DNA of 63,133 nt from an uncultured bacterium (GTDB taxonomy: Bacteria > Bdellovibrionota_C > UBA2361 > JANWWW01). Below, one piece after another: positions 54,004 through 62,468 of this stretch. The stretch is from positions 1 through 63,133 of the forward strand of contig CALHSA010000002.1 in NCBI GenBank assembly GCA_938038205.1, read 5' to 3'. Made by a program: the position numbers and the translations under genes. The notes under the pieces were generated by a model, which saw only the letters and a program-made list of their open reading frames with translations, searched no databases and was not told where the DNA came from. Position 1 is the stretch's first letter. Every line of letters starts with the position of its first letter.

Positions 54004-56247
54004 ATGGTAAAGTTTGAAAAAAAAATTTTTGGTAAACAATTTGAGATTGATAGTCATGCAATTGATTTAGTATTTCATAGTGTTTTTAGGGCTACAGATG
54101 TAACTACTGGTAAATCAGTAGCCATAGTTGTTTCTTTATCTCCACTAAAAAATGATCCTTCTGTTCAAGATTCATACATAGAAAGAATGAATCTTGTAGC
54201 GACACTAAATCATCAATTGTACCCAGTTATCAAATTTGGAATCGATTCAAATCTGCATTGTTTCTCTGTTATTAAGGCCCTAGATGGCATAAATATTTTT
54301 ACCAAGGTTCGTGATTTTGCAGAAGCTGAGAGAAGATTTGTTTTAATCCTTAAGGCACTTCTATTTTTTTATAGAAATGGGGTAGCCTTTGGGGACTTAT
54401 CAGACGGATCTTTTATGTTAGAAAGGAGTGGTAACATTAGGTTTATTTGCGGAGTTGGTGATATAAGTAACTTACTTCAAGACTCCTCCACTTACAACAA
54501 AAAGATTGCTAGCATTTACATTCATCCCAATCAAGATCCCTTTAAACGAGATGTATATAGCCTTGGAGTAATTGCAAGTAAACTTTTCACTGGCGAATAC
54601 CCACAGCCTGAATTAAAACTCGAACACTTAAGATTTCCGCCACCTAGTTGGTTTTTAGGACTTGTACCTAAAATGTTGGAGCTCCAACTAACTTCTGTTG
54701 AACAGGTTGCTGAAGAGTATGAAAAATTAAAAACATCAGTAACTGCACTTCAAAAAGTAAACGATATTAAAGCCCCCAAAATTCAAGCTGCTCAGCAAAC
54801 GGTAGTTACGATTGGCCCTCAACTCGCTACTTCAAGTGGAACTATTACTAAAAAAATTAGACATCCTAGCATTAGTAAACCAATAGTTTTCATCGGTGTT
54901 GGAATTGGTGTATTTTTAATTTCACTTATTGTTCTTTACATTCTAAGTTCACTAAAAGGTCCTGTTATCCAAGTTGCATCTCAAAGTCATAAAGATCAAG
55001 GCATTGATTTGCAAACGCTAAAATCACTCTCAAATTCAGATGACCCTGTTTCGCTTAAAACTTTAGTCTCATTATTGGAGGATGCTTCTAATCTTCAAGA
55101 GTATCAACAAATTCATCAAGCAATACTACTTAGGGCAATAAGACAAGGAATGAGTATTTCAGCAGAGTTAGTAAGAAGGTGGGCGCTGAAATTCTTTGAT
55201 CAAGGGCAAAAGTTACCAATCTCACAAATTTACGCTGTTTTTGATGTAATTTTACCAGTTGAGTCTTTTTTGGAAATTTTAAACAATCTCAAATCATTAG
55301 ATGAAACTGCCGCGAAGCTCCTTGCAGTTGGCTATTGTCTTGATCGAAAAGATGACAATTTTACCAAAATAGTTATTTCTGAGTTTTTTAAAAAAGATTT
55401 AAGTATTCAGGAGTTAGTAATATCAGATTCGGATCTTTTAATGGAATTTGGTGATCTTGCTATTAAATATACAGATATTCCTACTGAGAAACTTTTCCTA
55501 ATCCACCATAATCTTATCTCATGGGGCTTTGATCAAAAAGCGCAGCAGGTCAAAGAAGAGCTTGAAGAAAGAGAGTTAAATTATAAGCAAAAAATAATTT
55601 TGAAACTTTTAGATAATCCACTTCCGACTCAGGCAAAACTATTTCTGAGCAGAGTATTAATCAATCAACAGTCATTAGATCTTTTAACTGGCTGGAGAGA
55701 CCCATTACTAGTTGATTTTGCTTTAGCCTCTTCACTCTTTTTTAATGATTCAGCCTCTCTTGAAATAATTTGGAGCTTAATTAATCAAGCTCCAATTCAG
55801 GATCCACTTTTAATGGAAGCTATACAGTTAGTTAAATCAAAATACTCTAATCAAAAACATGAATTTATAGAATTGCTCTCTCTTATACGATTTAATGAAC
55901 ATATTCCACCAATTGAAGGTATTGCTGTGTTGAAAAAATTTCTTCCACAGATAAAAAAAGATAAAAACTTCATTAATCTTATTTTTAATCTGAAAAATCC
56001 AGAACTAATCACTCTGGCTTTTAATCATTTCAAGGATTATTTATCCATAGATATGTTACTCATGTTTCTTACACATCCAGTTCCCGATATAAAAGCAATG
56101 GCAATTGTTTCACTTAAAAATGTAAAAGATATTGGAGCGTTGAAATTAATAATTAACAATTACGAAAAAGAGAAAGACCCTAAAATACGACAACTGTATG
56201 AGGCTAATTTTTGGGTTATTCAAGAGAGAATTAATAAACAAAATTAA
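54004..56247 (+). CDS. membrane pseudokinase with helical-repeat C-terminus
   Basis: The first ~245 residues have a Ser/Thr-kinase fold but lack key residues. The beta-3 Lys position is VAIV (39-42). The catalytic loop is FGDLSDGSF (129-137), keeping Asp but losing the His, Lys and Asn. The DFG motif is replaced by CGVGD (149-153). The structural segment RDVYSLGVIASKLFTGEYP (182-200) is well preserved. A single membrane span lies at about 293-315. The last ~420 residues are all-helical with a HEAT-like repeat look (DIKAMAIVSLKNVKDIGALK). It is 6 nt after the sctV-like gene. Chlamydial type III operons also carry a kinase-like protein (Pkn5), which is a possible parallel. Confidence 0.75.
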   Translation: MVKFEKKIFGKQFEIDSHAIDLVFHSVFRATDVTTGKSVAIVVSLSPLKNDPSVQDSYIERMNLVATLNHQLYPVIKFGIDSNLHCFSVIKALDGINIFTKVRDFAEAERRFVLILKALLFFYRNGVAFGDLSDGSFMLERSGNIRFICGVGDISNLLQDSSTYNKKIASIYIHPNQDPFKRDVYSLGVIASKLFTGEYPQPELKLEHLRFPPPSWFLGLVPKMLELQLTSVEQVAEEYEKLKTSVTALQKVNDIKAPKIQAAQQTVVTIGPQLATSSGTITKKIRHPSISKPIVFIGVGIGVFLISLIVLYILSSLKGPVIQVASQSHKDQGIDLQTLKSLSNSDDPVSLKTLVSLLEDASNLQEYQQIHQAILLRAIRQGMSISAELVRRWALKFFDQGQKLPISQIYAVFDVILPVESFLEILNNLKSLDETAAKLLAVGYCLDRKDDNFTKIVISEFFKKDLSIQELVISDSDLLMEFGDLAIKYTDIPTEKLFLIHHNLISWGFDQKAQQVKEELEERELNYKQKIILKLLDNPLPTQAKLFLSRVLINQQSLDLLTGWRDPLLVDFALASSLFFNDSASLEIIWSLINQAPIQDPLLMEAIQLVKSKYSNQKHEFIELLSLIRFNEHIPPIEGIAVLKKFLPQIKKDKNFINLIFNLKNPELITLAFNHFKDYLSIDMLLMFLTHPVPDIKAMAIVSLKNVKDIGALKLIINNYEKEKDPKIRQLYEANFWVIQERINKQN

Positions 56248-56662
56248 CTCACTATTTTTACTAGGTAGCCTGGTAGTGTTATCTTGCTCAAAGGTAGGTA
56301 TACCTCCAAGAAGTAAGTTAGAGCTAATTCCACTGTATCACCTTGAGAATGGCAAGGTAGATTTACTTGAAGATTACCCAGGGTATAAACAGATCATCTT
56401 TTGGAAGACCTCTTGTTTTTACTCCGTCAGAAAATTAAGAGAGTTCTCTAGAGAGAGTAGAAATGGAATTAAACTTGCTGTTTCATTAGATGAATTGGAA
56501 AAAAAGAACAAGGTTATTGAAATAACTAAACCAATACAAAATGTTAAACATTTTTTTTCGGGGAATGGTACTCTTGATGCTGCATGGATTAAAGTAGATG
56601 GTTACGCTGTACCCGTTATTCTTCACATTTCTCCAGAAAATATTCTAATAAAAGTAGAGTGA
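56198..56662 (+). CDS. lipoprotein, possibly thioredoxin-like
   Basis: The signal region KINSLFLLGSLVVLSC ends in a lipobox with Cys about residue 30. The rest has QIIFWKTSCFYSVRKLREFS, which resembles the FWxxWCxxCxxE strand-helix of TlpA-type thioredoxins, but the second Cys is Ser; a redox role is therefore doubtful. Residues near the end (WIKVDGYAVPVILHIS) fit the cis-Pro strand region. Length 154 aa. It begins 50 nt inside the pseudokinase gene and overlaps the following gene by 4 nt, so all are probably one operon. Lipoprotein status is firm; the fold is inference. Confidence 0.65.
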   Translation: MRLIFGLFKRELINKINSLFLLGSLVVLSCSKVGIPPRSKLELIPLYHLENGKVDLLEDYPGYKQIIFWKTSCFYSVRKLREFSRESRNGIKLAVSLDELEKKNKVIEITKPIQNVKHFFSGNGTLDAAWIKVDGYAVPVILHISPENILIKVE

Positions 56663-57315
56663 ATTTTCTGGTTCTTCCAAAAGAGAGTTTAAAAGACAAT
56701 GTAGTAATTTTCAAAAACTGCAATATAGACTCGCAAGAGATTAGAGTGGTTGTAGAGAATTGCGGTAGTTTTTTAGTTAAAAATAACAATGGCGTTTGGG
56801 AAATAAATAAAAAGATATTGGTTGTCCCGGTTCAGATCTCATTTGGGATAGGATTTTGTCGACCCCAAACAACGAAAAAAATTCTTTATACAGCTGGATT
56901 TTTTGGGATAAAAATGATTAGTTTTCTAAAAACGCTTAAGTCAAACCACGATTATTCATTGAGTTCGGTTTATAAAAATCCAAAGAAATTTATTACTCCC
57001 GGTATGGAGCAATCCGGTAACTTTTTAGTCACAGATATTGGATTTGATAATTTTTTCAATTACATTCAAATAATAGAACCATCTAAAGCAATTATCTTTG
57101 ATTCTATGGGTAGTTACCCTAACGAGTTTTTCAACCTTATACGTGAAAAAGAGATTTTTATCATTGGGCCAGAACAAGGTTTCTCCTCTTCAGAGCTTGA
57201 TTTCGCAAAAAAAAGGGGAATTCAAGTTGTATCGCTTGGGACTTTCATTTTTCGACCTTTTCAGATAGTTGAATCAGTTTGCTTTTTGAAATATTTAAGT
57301 TGTGTTAACTTTTGA
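56659..57315 (+). CDS. RsmE-like SPOUT methyltransferase, divergent
   Basis: RsmE methylates U1498 of 16S rRNA at N3. The C-terminal SPOUT knot is recognisable in IFIIGPEQGFSSSELDFAKKRG and VVSLGTFIFRPFQIVES. The typical GPEGGFS is GPEQGFS and the usual LGxRILRTETA is changed. The N-terminal half is a PUA-like domain with weak similarity. Length is 218 aa (usually 240-250). The GTG start overlaps the lipoprotein gene stop by 4 nt. It could be a functional but divergent RsmE, or a related methyltransferase with another substrate. Confidence 0.7.
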   Translation: MNFLVLPKESLKDNVVIFKNCNIDSQEIRVVVENCGSFLVKNNNGVWEINKKILVVPVQISFGIGFCRPQTTKKILYTAGFFGIKMISFLKTLKSNHDYSLSSVYKNPKKFITPGMEQSGNFLVTDIGFDNFFNYIQIIEPSKAIIFDSMGSYPNEFFNLIREKEIFIIGPEQGFSSSELDFAKKRGIQVVSLGTFIFRPFQIVESVCFLKYLSCVNF

Positions 57316-57344
57316 GTAAAAAATTGCTATTATACTAACTACAA

Positions 57345-57421
57345 GGACCGGTAGTTCAGTCGGTTAGAACGCTGGCCTGTCACGCCAGAGGCCGCGGGTT
57401 CGAGTCCCGTCCGGTCCGCCA
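57345..57421 (+). tRNA. tRNA-Asp (GTC)
   Basis: Acceptor GGACCGG/CCGGTCC, anticodon loop CTGTCAC giving GTC, T-arm GCGGGTTCGAGTCCCGT. The discriminator G is followed by an encoded CCA (57419-57421), unlike the other five tRNAs in the window. It follows the RsmE-like gene by 29 nt; a TATACT at 57331-57336 is a possible -10. dnaE2 ends 4 nt away on the other strand. Confidence 0.96.
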
Positions 57422-57425
57422 AAAT

Positions 57426-60338
57426 TTAAATCTCCTCCAATTTTTCAACTTTCACGTACGGTAAAAAATCTCCAAGGTAATTCTGTATTATCCCCTCCGC
57501 AACTAAATATTCTCCATTTAAAATAACTTTAGAGTATTTTGCAAAACAGCTTGGAGGAATAACCAAATTAATAAAACCAAAATCGTCCTCTAAACAAATA
57601 AATGCAAAACCCTTTGCAGTTACCGGCTTCTGTTTAATTGACGCAAGGCCAGCAACACAAACTTTACTACCAACTTTCGGTTTAACTTTCATTAAACTTG
57701 AGTAACTTAATGCTTTAACTCCACTTTTTTCTAAGTACAAAGATATGTAATTACCATCACTCGAGAACTCTCTTATAATGCTATCATAAAAATATCTATC
57801 CATCTTGGAGAAAGATAAATGGTCCTTCTCATACAATCCTGTAAGCGCTTGAAAAATTAATGCCCTTCTATTAGTACAGAGCGAATCAAAACAACCCCCT
57901 TTAATTAAATTTATAGTAGTTTGAATATCTGATTCAGAGCGATCAATAAAATCCTTAAAATTCTCATACTTTTTATACTTTCGATTCTCAATAATTTTTT
58001 CGAGACTATTGTATTTAACGTTTTTTATTAAATTAAACCCAAGAATTATGGCCCCATCTTTAACTATTGTATCTATATAAGACAGGTTAATATCCTGGCT
58101 TATTACTTTTACACCATTTTTTCTAGCATCAGTTATTAATTGACGAGGATTATAGAATCCCATTGGTTGACTGTTTAGTAATCCTGCATAAAAGTAAGGA
58201 GCAAAATACGTTTTTAAGAAAGCAGAAAAGTAAACCAATTTTGCAAAAGCAGCAGCGTGACTCTCAGGAAAACCATATAAACTGAATCCTTTTATGTGAT
58301 TCATGCATTTTTCTGCGAAATCTAAAGAATAACCTGCCTCTATGAGGCGTTTTTTAATCAAGCCTGTATAATATTCAAAGGATCTTGAATCAGGTTTATA
58401 ATTCTTTAAAGCTCGTCTAAAATCCTCTAATTCATAATCATTAAGCTTAGCTAGATCCTTAGCTAGCCGTAAAGCCTGCTCTTGAAATAAAGGGACTCCG
58501 AGAGTTTTACCCAAGATTTTTTTTACAGTTTCATCTGGGAAATTAACTTCTTCTATCCCCATTCTTCGTCTCAAATAAGGATGAACCATATCTCCATGAA
58601 TCGGGCCTGGTCTCACTATTGCCACTTCAATCACTAAATCATAGAAATTGTTTGGTTTAAGCTTAGTTACCATAGCTTGTTGTGCTCTACTCTCTACCTG
58701 AAAAATACCAATAGTGTTACCTGAGGAGATTAAGTTATAAACCTTCGTATCATCCGCTTTTAGGCTTGATGGAGAGAGGTTAAGGCCACTCTCCTTAAGT
58801 AAATTTAAGGTTTGTTTTATTGCCGTAAGCATTCCAAGACCTAAAATATCAACCTTAACAAATTTAAGTGAGTCAATTTCGTAATTAGTAAGGTAAATCA
58901 TCCTTCTAGTTCCATCCTTACTTAAATAGGTCGGTGCAATATCACTGATATCATTTTCATGAAACATAACACCTCCGACATGCTGAGAAAAGTGTCGAGG
59001 TATTGATAAAAATCTTTGACTTAATTTTAGCCATAAATTACAAATGTTTTTATCTAAACCAGAGAAATCCTTTAAGGCATCAACGCTAGAGATATTATTT
59101 ATCCACTCATGGGTTAGTTTAGTAATCTTATTAATGATAGAAAGAGGAATTCCTAAGGCTCTACCAACATCCCGAAACGCACTCCTTGGTTGGTATGTTA
59201 TTAGTGATGATATTAAAGCTGAGTGACTTTTATAATTCGAGAAAACGTAATCAAAAATACACTGTCTCTTTTCATTCTCAAAATCAATATCTATATCGGG
59301 AGGCTCATTTCTAGCGGTATTAACAAATCTTTCAAAAAGAAAATCAAATTCATCTGGATGAACGGGTGTAATATCTAATAAATAGCAAATAATTGAGTTT
59401 GCTGCTGCACCCCTACCCTGGTACAAAATTCCTTGTTTTTTAGCAAAATTAACTATTTCGTAGCAAATTAAAAAAAAACGCTCATAGCCAAGAGTGGTTA
59501 CAATTTTAAGTTCTTTTTCTAAAAGCCGTATATATTTTGTTTTATTTAGTGATTTCTCTGATAATTTTGATTCACATATAGCTCTTAAATCTGTCGAGTG
59601 GTAAACCTTACTCTCCGGAAATTTTTGATTGATTTTTTTAAACAGTTTTTTGGGTAACAATTCTCCTAAATTATTTGTCTCTTCTATCATTCTTTTTGAG
59701 AAAAAATTCGAGTAATTTTTTGGTTTAACAAAATCTCCAAAATTTTGATTTCTTTCTAAAAAACTTAAATCACTCAACCTCTTTTTTAGCCTAGTAGCAG
59801 CTAAACAATCTGCTACCATCCTAGATTCATCATCCACAAAAGCCGGATCAAGAGTACATATAACTCCCAAATCATACCTTAATGAAATGGATTCAATAAG
59901 ATCGAGGTTCCCATAAAAGGGAAAATAAGCGATTTTTACCAGACAAAAATGTTGAATTATATATTCTAGAAGTTCCTCAGGCGGAGCTTCTCTAATTTTT
60001 AAAACCGCAACAGCATCTAAGCTATCTGGGATATTGAAAATACTAACGTTGTTTGATAGGTAACTGCAAACTCTTTGATATGCCCCTAAGTTCAACGGAA
60101 AAACAACTAGATCAAGCGTATTTTTATACGAGAATCGTAGAGATAAAAATACCTCTAAACCAAGTTTCTCTGCATAAATGCATCCTCTTAAACTACCTAA
60201 GAAAGAATTATAGTCATTAATTCCTAGACCGCGAAAACCATACCTAGAAGCAAGCTCAACAATTTCTTCGGGTGATTCAACCCCAAGTAGCAACGATAAA
60301 TTTGATATACTCAATAACTCAAAATTTATTGATTCCAA
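57426..60338 (-). CDS. dnaE2: error-prone DNA polymerase III alpha, DnaE2/ImuC type
   Basis: DnaE2 carries out mutagenic lesion bypass after DNA damage. The PHP domain is at the N-terminus (ISNLSLLLGVESPEE). The catalytic aspartates are in NEPPDIDIDFE. The context QGRGAAANS and NEPPDIDIDFENEKRQ, YQPRSAFRDVGRALG, HFSQHVGGVMF, and FPESHAAAFAKL with LLNSQPMGFY all match DnaE2 and not DnaE1. The PHP domain has lost most metal ligands (GINDYNSF, not TDHG). Length 970 aa, below the usual ~1030-1080. The start is TTG at 60338. No imuA or imuB homologue lies next to it. Confidence 0.92.
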   Translation of the reverse strand: MESINFELLSISNLSLLLGVESPEEIVELASRYGFRGLGINDYNSFLGSLRGCIYAEKLGLEVFLSLRFSYKNTLDLVVFPLNLGAYQRVCSYLSNNVSIFNIPDSLDAVAVLKIREAPPEELLEYIIQHFCLVKIAYFPFYGNLDLIESISLRYDLGVICTLDPAFVDDESRMVADCLAATRLKKRLSDLSFLERNQNFGDFVKPKNYSNFFSKRMIEETNNLGELLPKKLFKKINQKFPESKVYHSTDLRAICESKLSEKSLNKTKYIRLLEKELKIVTTLGYERFFLICYEIVNFAKKQGILYQGRGAAANSIICYLLDITPVHPDEFDFLFERFVNTARNEPPDIDIDFENEKRQCIFDYVFSNYKSHSALISSLITYQPRSAFRDVGRALGIPLSIINKITKLTHEWINNISSVDALKDFSGLDKNICNLWLKLSQRFLSIPRHFSQHVGGVMFHENDISDIAPTYLSKDGTRRMIYLTNYEIDSLKFVKVDILGLGMLTAIKQTLNLLKESGLNLSPSSLKADDTKVYNLISSGNTIGIFQVESRAQQAMVTKLKPNNFYDLVIEVAIVRPGPIHGDMVHPYLRRRMGIEEVNFPDETVKKILGKTLGVPLFQEQALRLAKDLAKLNDYELEDFRRALKNYKPDSRSFEYYTGLIKKRLIEAGYSLDFAEKCMNHIKGFSLYGFPESHAAAFAKLVYFSAFLKTYFAPYFYAGLLNSQPMGFYNPRQLITDARKNGVKVISQDINLSYIDTIVKDGAIILGFNLIKNVKYNSLEKIIENRKYKKYENFKDFIDRSESDIQTTINLIKGGCFDSLCTNRRALIFQALTGLYEKDHLSFSKMDRYFYDSIIREFSSDGNYISLYLEKSGVKALSYSSLMKVKPKVGSKVCVAGLASIKQKPVTAKGFAFICLEDDFGFINLVIPPSCFAKYSKVILNGEYLVAEGIIQNYLGDFLPYVKVEKLEEI

Positions 60339-60377
60339 AGTCTCTTATTACAAATACAAAAAGAGTCCAAAAATTAG

Positions 60378-60770
60378 CTAGCCAAAAATATAAACGATGA
60401 TAAAAACAAACAGCAATATTAAGATGGATAATACTAACTGAGTTTTTAGGCTAAGCGTTTGAACCTTAATGGGTTTCGCTTCACGCCTTTTAAAAATTGG
60501 TTTAACATCAGTTTTCTCAAATTCCTCCAAGCGATTTTGAGCCAAACCTCCAAGGCTTACTTCAGATTTTAGCTCTGGATTAATAAATACAACTTTGTTA
60601 GAACTTAAGTTACTGTGAACCTCAAGAGCAGATCTTAAAAGGTTGTAAATGGTTTTTGAATCACACCTATTTACAATTATAGGCTCAAACGAATCTAAGT
60701 TTAGCTGCTTAAGCGCAACTCCAAGGTTATAGGATATCCTCGATGATGGGGAAATGTTAATAATAACTAT
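60378..60770 (-). CDS. hidden tail-anchored protein without a standard start codon
   Basis: On the minus strand a frame is open from 60773 to the TAG at 60378. The protein reads INISPSSRISYNLGVALKQ, continues as a mixed alpha/beta domain of ~70 residues, has a basic segment (KPIFKRREAKPIKV), and ends in a membrane helix (LVLSILILLFVFIIVYIFG). No ATG, GTG or TTG is found before the conserved-looking start. ATA, ATT or similar codons around 60753-60770, next to the htpX stop, are the only candidates. The frame is uninterrupted and well composed, so a gene is likely; a slip or reinitiation after htpX is an alternative. Function unknown. Confidence 0.55.
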   Translation of the reverse strand: MVIINISPSSRISYNLGVALKQLNLDSFEPIIVNRCDSKTIYNLLRSALEVHSNLSSNKVVFINPELKSEVSLGGLAQNRLEEFEKTDVKPIFKRREAKPIKVQTLSLKTQLVLSILILLFVFIIVYIFG

Positions 60771-61644
60771 TTCTTAGTTTATTTATCCTATCCTCAAGAC
60801 GCGGGTGTGTTGAGAATAATGTTGCAAGCAGTGATCTTCGATTAGCTCCAGATATCTTTAAAGTCTGAAGCGCAGGTTGATCGTCATAAGGTTCATAATA
60901 CTTCCTTAAATGCTCAAGTGCAGCAATCATCTTTTCTTTACCAACTGTGCGTGCTGAGTCTCTATCCGCTCTATACTCCCTAACCCTAGAGAAATAAAAC
61001 ACCACAATCGAGGCTAAAATCATGAAAAATATCTCTAGCACTAGAGCTACTACATTGTAAACTAATGCCCTTTTTCCTTCATCAACCCTGGAAGCTAAAA
61101 CCGAAGCAGCTAATCTACTTAAAACTATTACGAAAGCATTAGCAACACCCTGAAGAAGTGTCATTGTAACCATATCACCATTAGCAATATGGGCAACTTC
61201 ATGTCCAATTACACCTTCTATCTCATCCTGATTCATTGAATTGAGAAGACCTGTTGAAAATGCAACTAAGGAGTTATTTTTTGAAGGTCCTGTAGCAAAA
61301 GCATTTATTTCAGGGCTGTGATATATCCCCACCTCTGGCATTTTTCTCAAACCCTGCTTTTTTGAACATTCATAAACCTTTTGCACCAACCATGCGTAAG
61401 GACCAGGGTTACTTGGGTCTATTATTTTTACATTTAATAAACTCTTTGCAAAATATTTACTAAGTAAAAGGTTTATTATTGCTCCTGTAAAGCCCCATGC
61501 AAATGCAAAAATTAAAAGTGATGTAAACTCTCCGTAGCTTTCTACCCCAAAAATACTGCCCAAAATAGACACAACAAAACTAACACAGACAATAACCGCA
61601 AAATTAACACCTAGTAAAAGTAATAAACGCTTGATAAAATTCAT
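60757..61644 (-). CDS. htpX: membrane zinc metalloprotease HtpX
   Basis: HtpX degrades misfolded inner-membrane proteins. The zinc site HEVAH is at residues 148-152 (VIGHEVAHIANGD), and the third ligand Glu is in the VREYRADRDS segment. Membrane helices are at about 8-30, 36-64, 162-185 and 200-222. Length is 295 aa, normal. A TATAAT on the minus strand lies 11 nt before the ATG. The stop overlaps the hidden downstream frame. Confidence 0.96.
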   Translation of the reverse strand: MNFIKRLLLLLGVNFAVIVCVSFVVSILGSIFGVESYGEFTSLLIFAFAWGFTGAIINLLLSKYFAKSLLNVKIIDPSNPGPYAWLVQKVYECSKKQGLRKMPEVGIYHSPEINAFATGPSKNNSLVAFSTGLLNSMNQDEIEGVIGHEVAHIANGDMVTMTLLQGVANAFVIVLSRLAASVLASRVDEGKRALVYNVVALVLEIFFMILASIVVFYFSRVREYRADRDSARTVGKEKMIAALEHLRKYYEPYDDQPALQTLKISGANRRSLLATLFSTHPRLEDRINKLRNSYY

Positions 61645-61699
61645 GCTAAAGTAAAATTATAGTAATTGGTTTTTAACATTTCAATTACAATCATCTTCG

Positions 61700-62461
61700 A
61701 TGCAGCTTAACCTCACAAGAAGAGAGTTCATCACCTCAACAGTATTCATAGGGCTTAAAAACGATAACTTTGTTGAGATAGTTAAATTGCAAAACGATGC
61801 TCTCCGTGGCTTAAAAATACTTTTTATAACAGATATTCATATTTCTTGGTACTTTATGCCCGATTGGAGTCAATATGACTTCAATCTTGGACAAGACATT
61901 ACACTGCTTGGTGGAGATTATTTTTACATTCAAGATGGGCAGCAAAAGAAAAAGAATTTGGTGGATAAACTAATTATTAATTTTGAACTGTTTCTAACAG
62001 CAATTCCTCGTCCAGCAGCAGCTGTTCTGGGAAATCATGACAGAAAACACCACTATATATCTTTTGAGGAGCTTTTTTCTAAACACAGTGTAAGCCTTTT
62101 GGTTAATAAAAACATGCACATTAAAGGTATCAATCTGTTTGGCTCAGATGATTTTTTAACAGGCTTTCCCCAACCTCCAACAAAAGAAACTGATTTAGTT
62201 GTTTCACACAGCCCAGACTATTTTGAGTATTTTCTCAAAAATTTTCCTAGAAAAATACTCACACTCTCAGGCCATACTCATGGAGGCCAGATAATCTTTA
62301 TGGGATGCCCATTTTTTTTGAATATAAAAAATCCCAAATACCTATCTGGTTTTTTTAACGAACCCTGGGGTGAGTTGTATGTTTCCCGAGGTCTTGGAAC
62401 CGTTCTATTACCCATAAGGGTTGGAGCACCTGCAGAGATAACCCTGCTAGAATTTATTTAG
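61700..62461 (+). CDS. YkuE-like metallophosphoesterase
   Basis: It has the five calcineurin-type motifs: FITDIHIS, LLGGDYFYI, LGNHDRKH, VSHSPDYF and LSGHTHGGQIIF, so the dimetal site is complete. The start LTRREFITSTVFIGL looks like a short Tat-type signal, as in YkuE. Length is 253 aa. The family covers diverse phosphatases; the chlamydial LpxG, which hydrolyses UDP-2,3-diacylglucosamine for lipid A, is in the same group, so a role in envelope synthesis is possible. A TACAAT ends 8 nt before the ATG. It is divergent from htpX (55-nt gap). Confidence 0.85.
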   Translation: MQLNLTRREFITSTVFIGLKNDNFVEIVKLQNDALRGLKILFITDIHISWYFMPDWSQYDFNLGQDITLLGGDYFYIQDGQQKKKNLVDKLIINFELFLTAIPRPAAAVLGNHDRKHHYISFEELFSKHSVSLLVNKNMHIKGINLFGSDDFLTGFPQPPTKETDLVVSHSPDYFEYFLKNFPRKILTLSGHTHGGQIIFMGCPFFLNIKNPKYLSGFFNEPWGELYVSRGLGTVLLPIRVGAPAEITLLEFI

Positions 62462-62468
62462 CTAAATT

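Noticed and set aside
57426-60338. Replicative DnaE1
   Set aside because: Several long motifs match DnaE2 (NEPPDIDIDFE, SQHVGG, LLNSQPMGFY), and the protein is much shorter than DnaE1.
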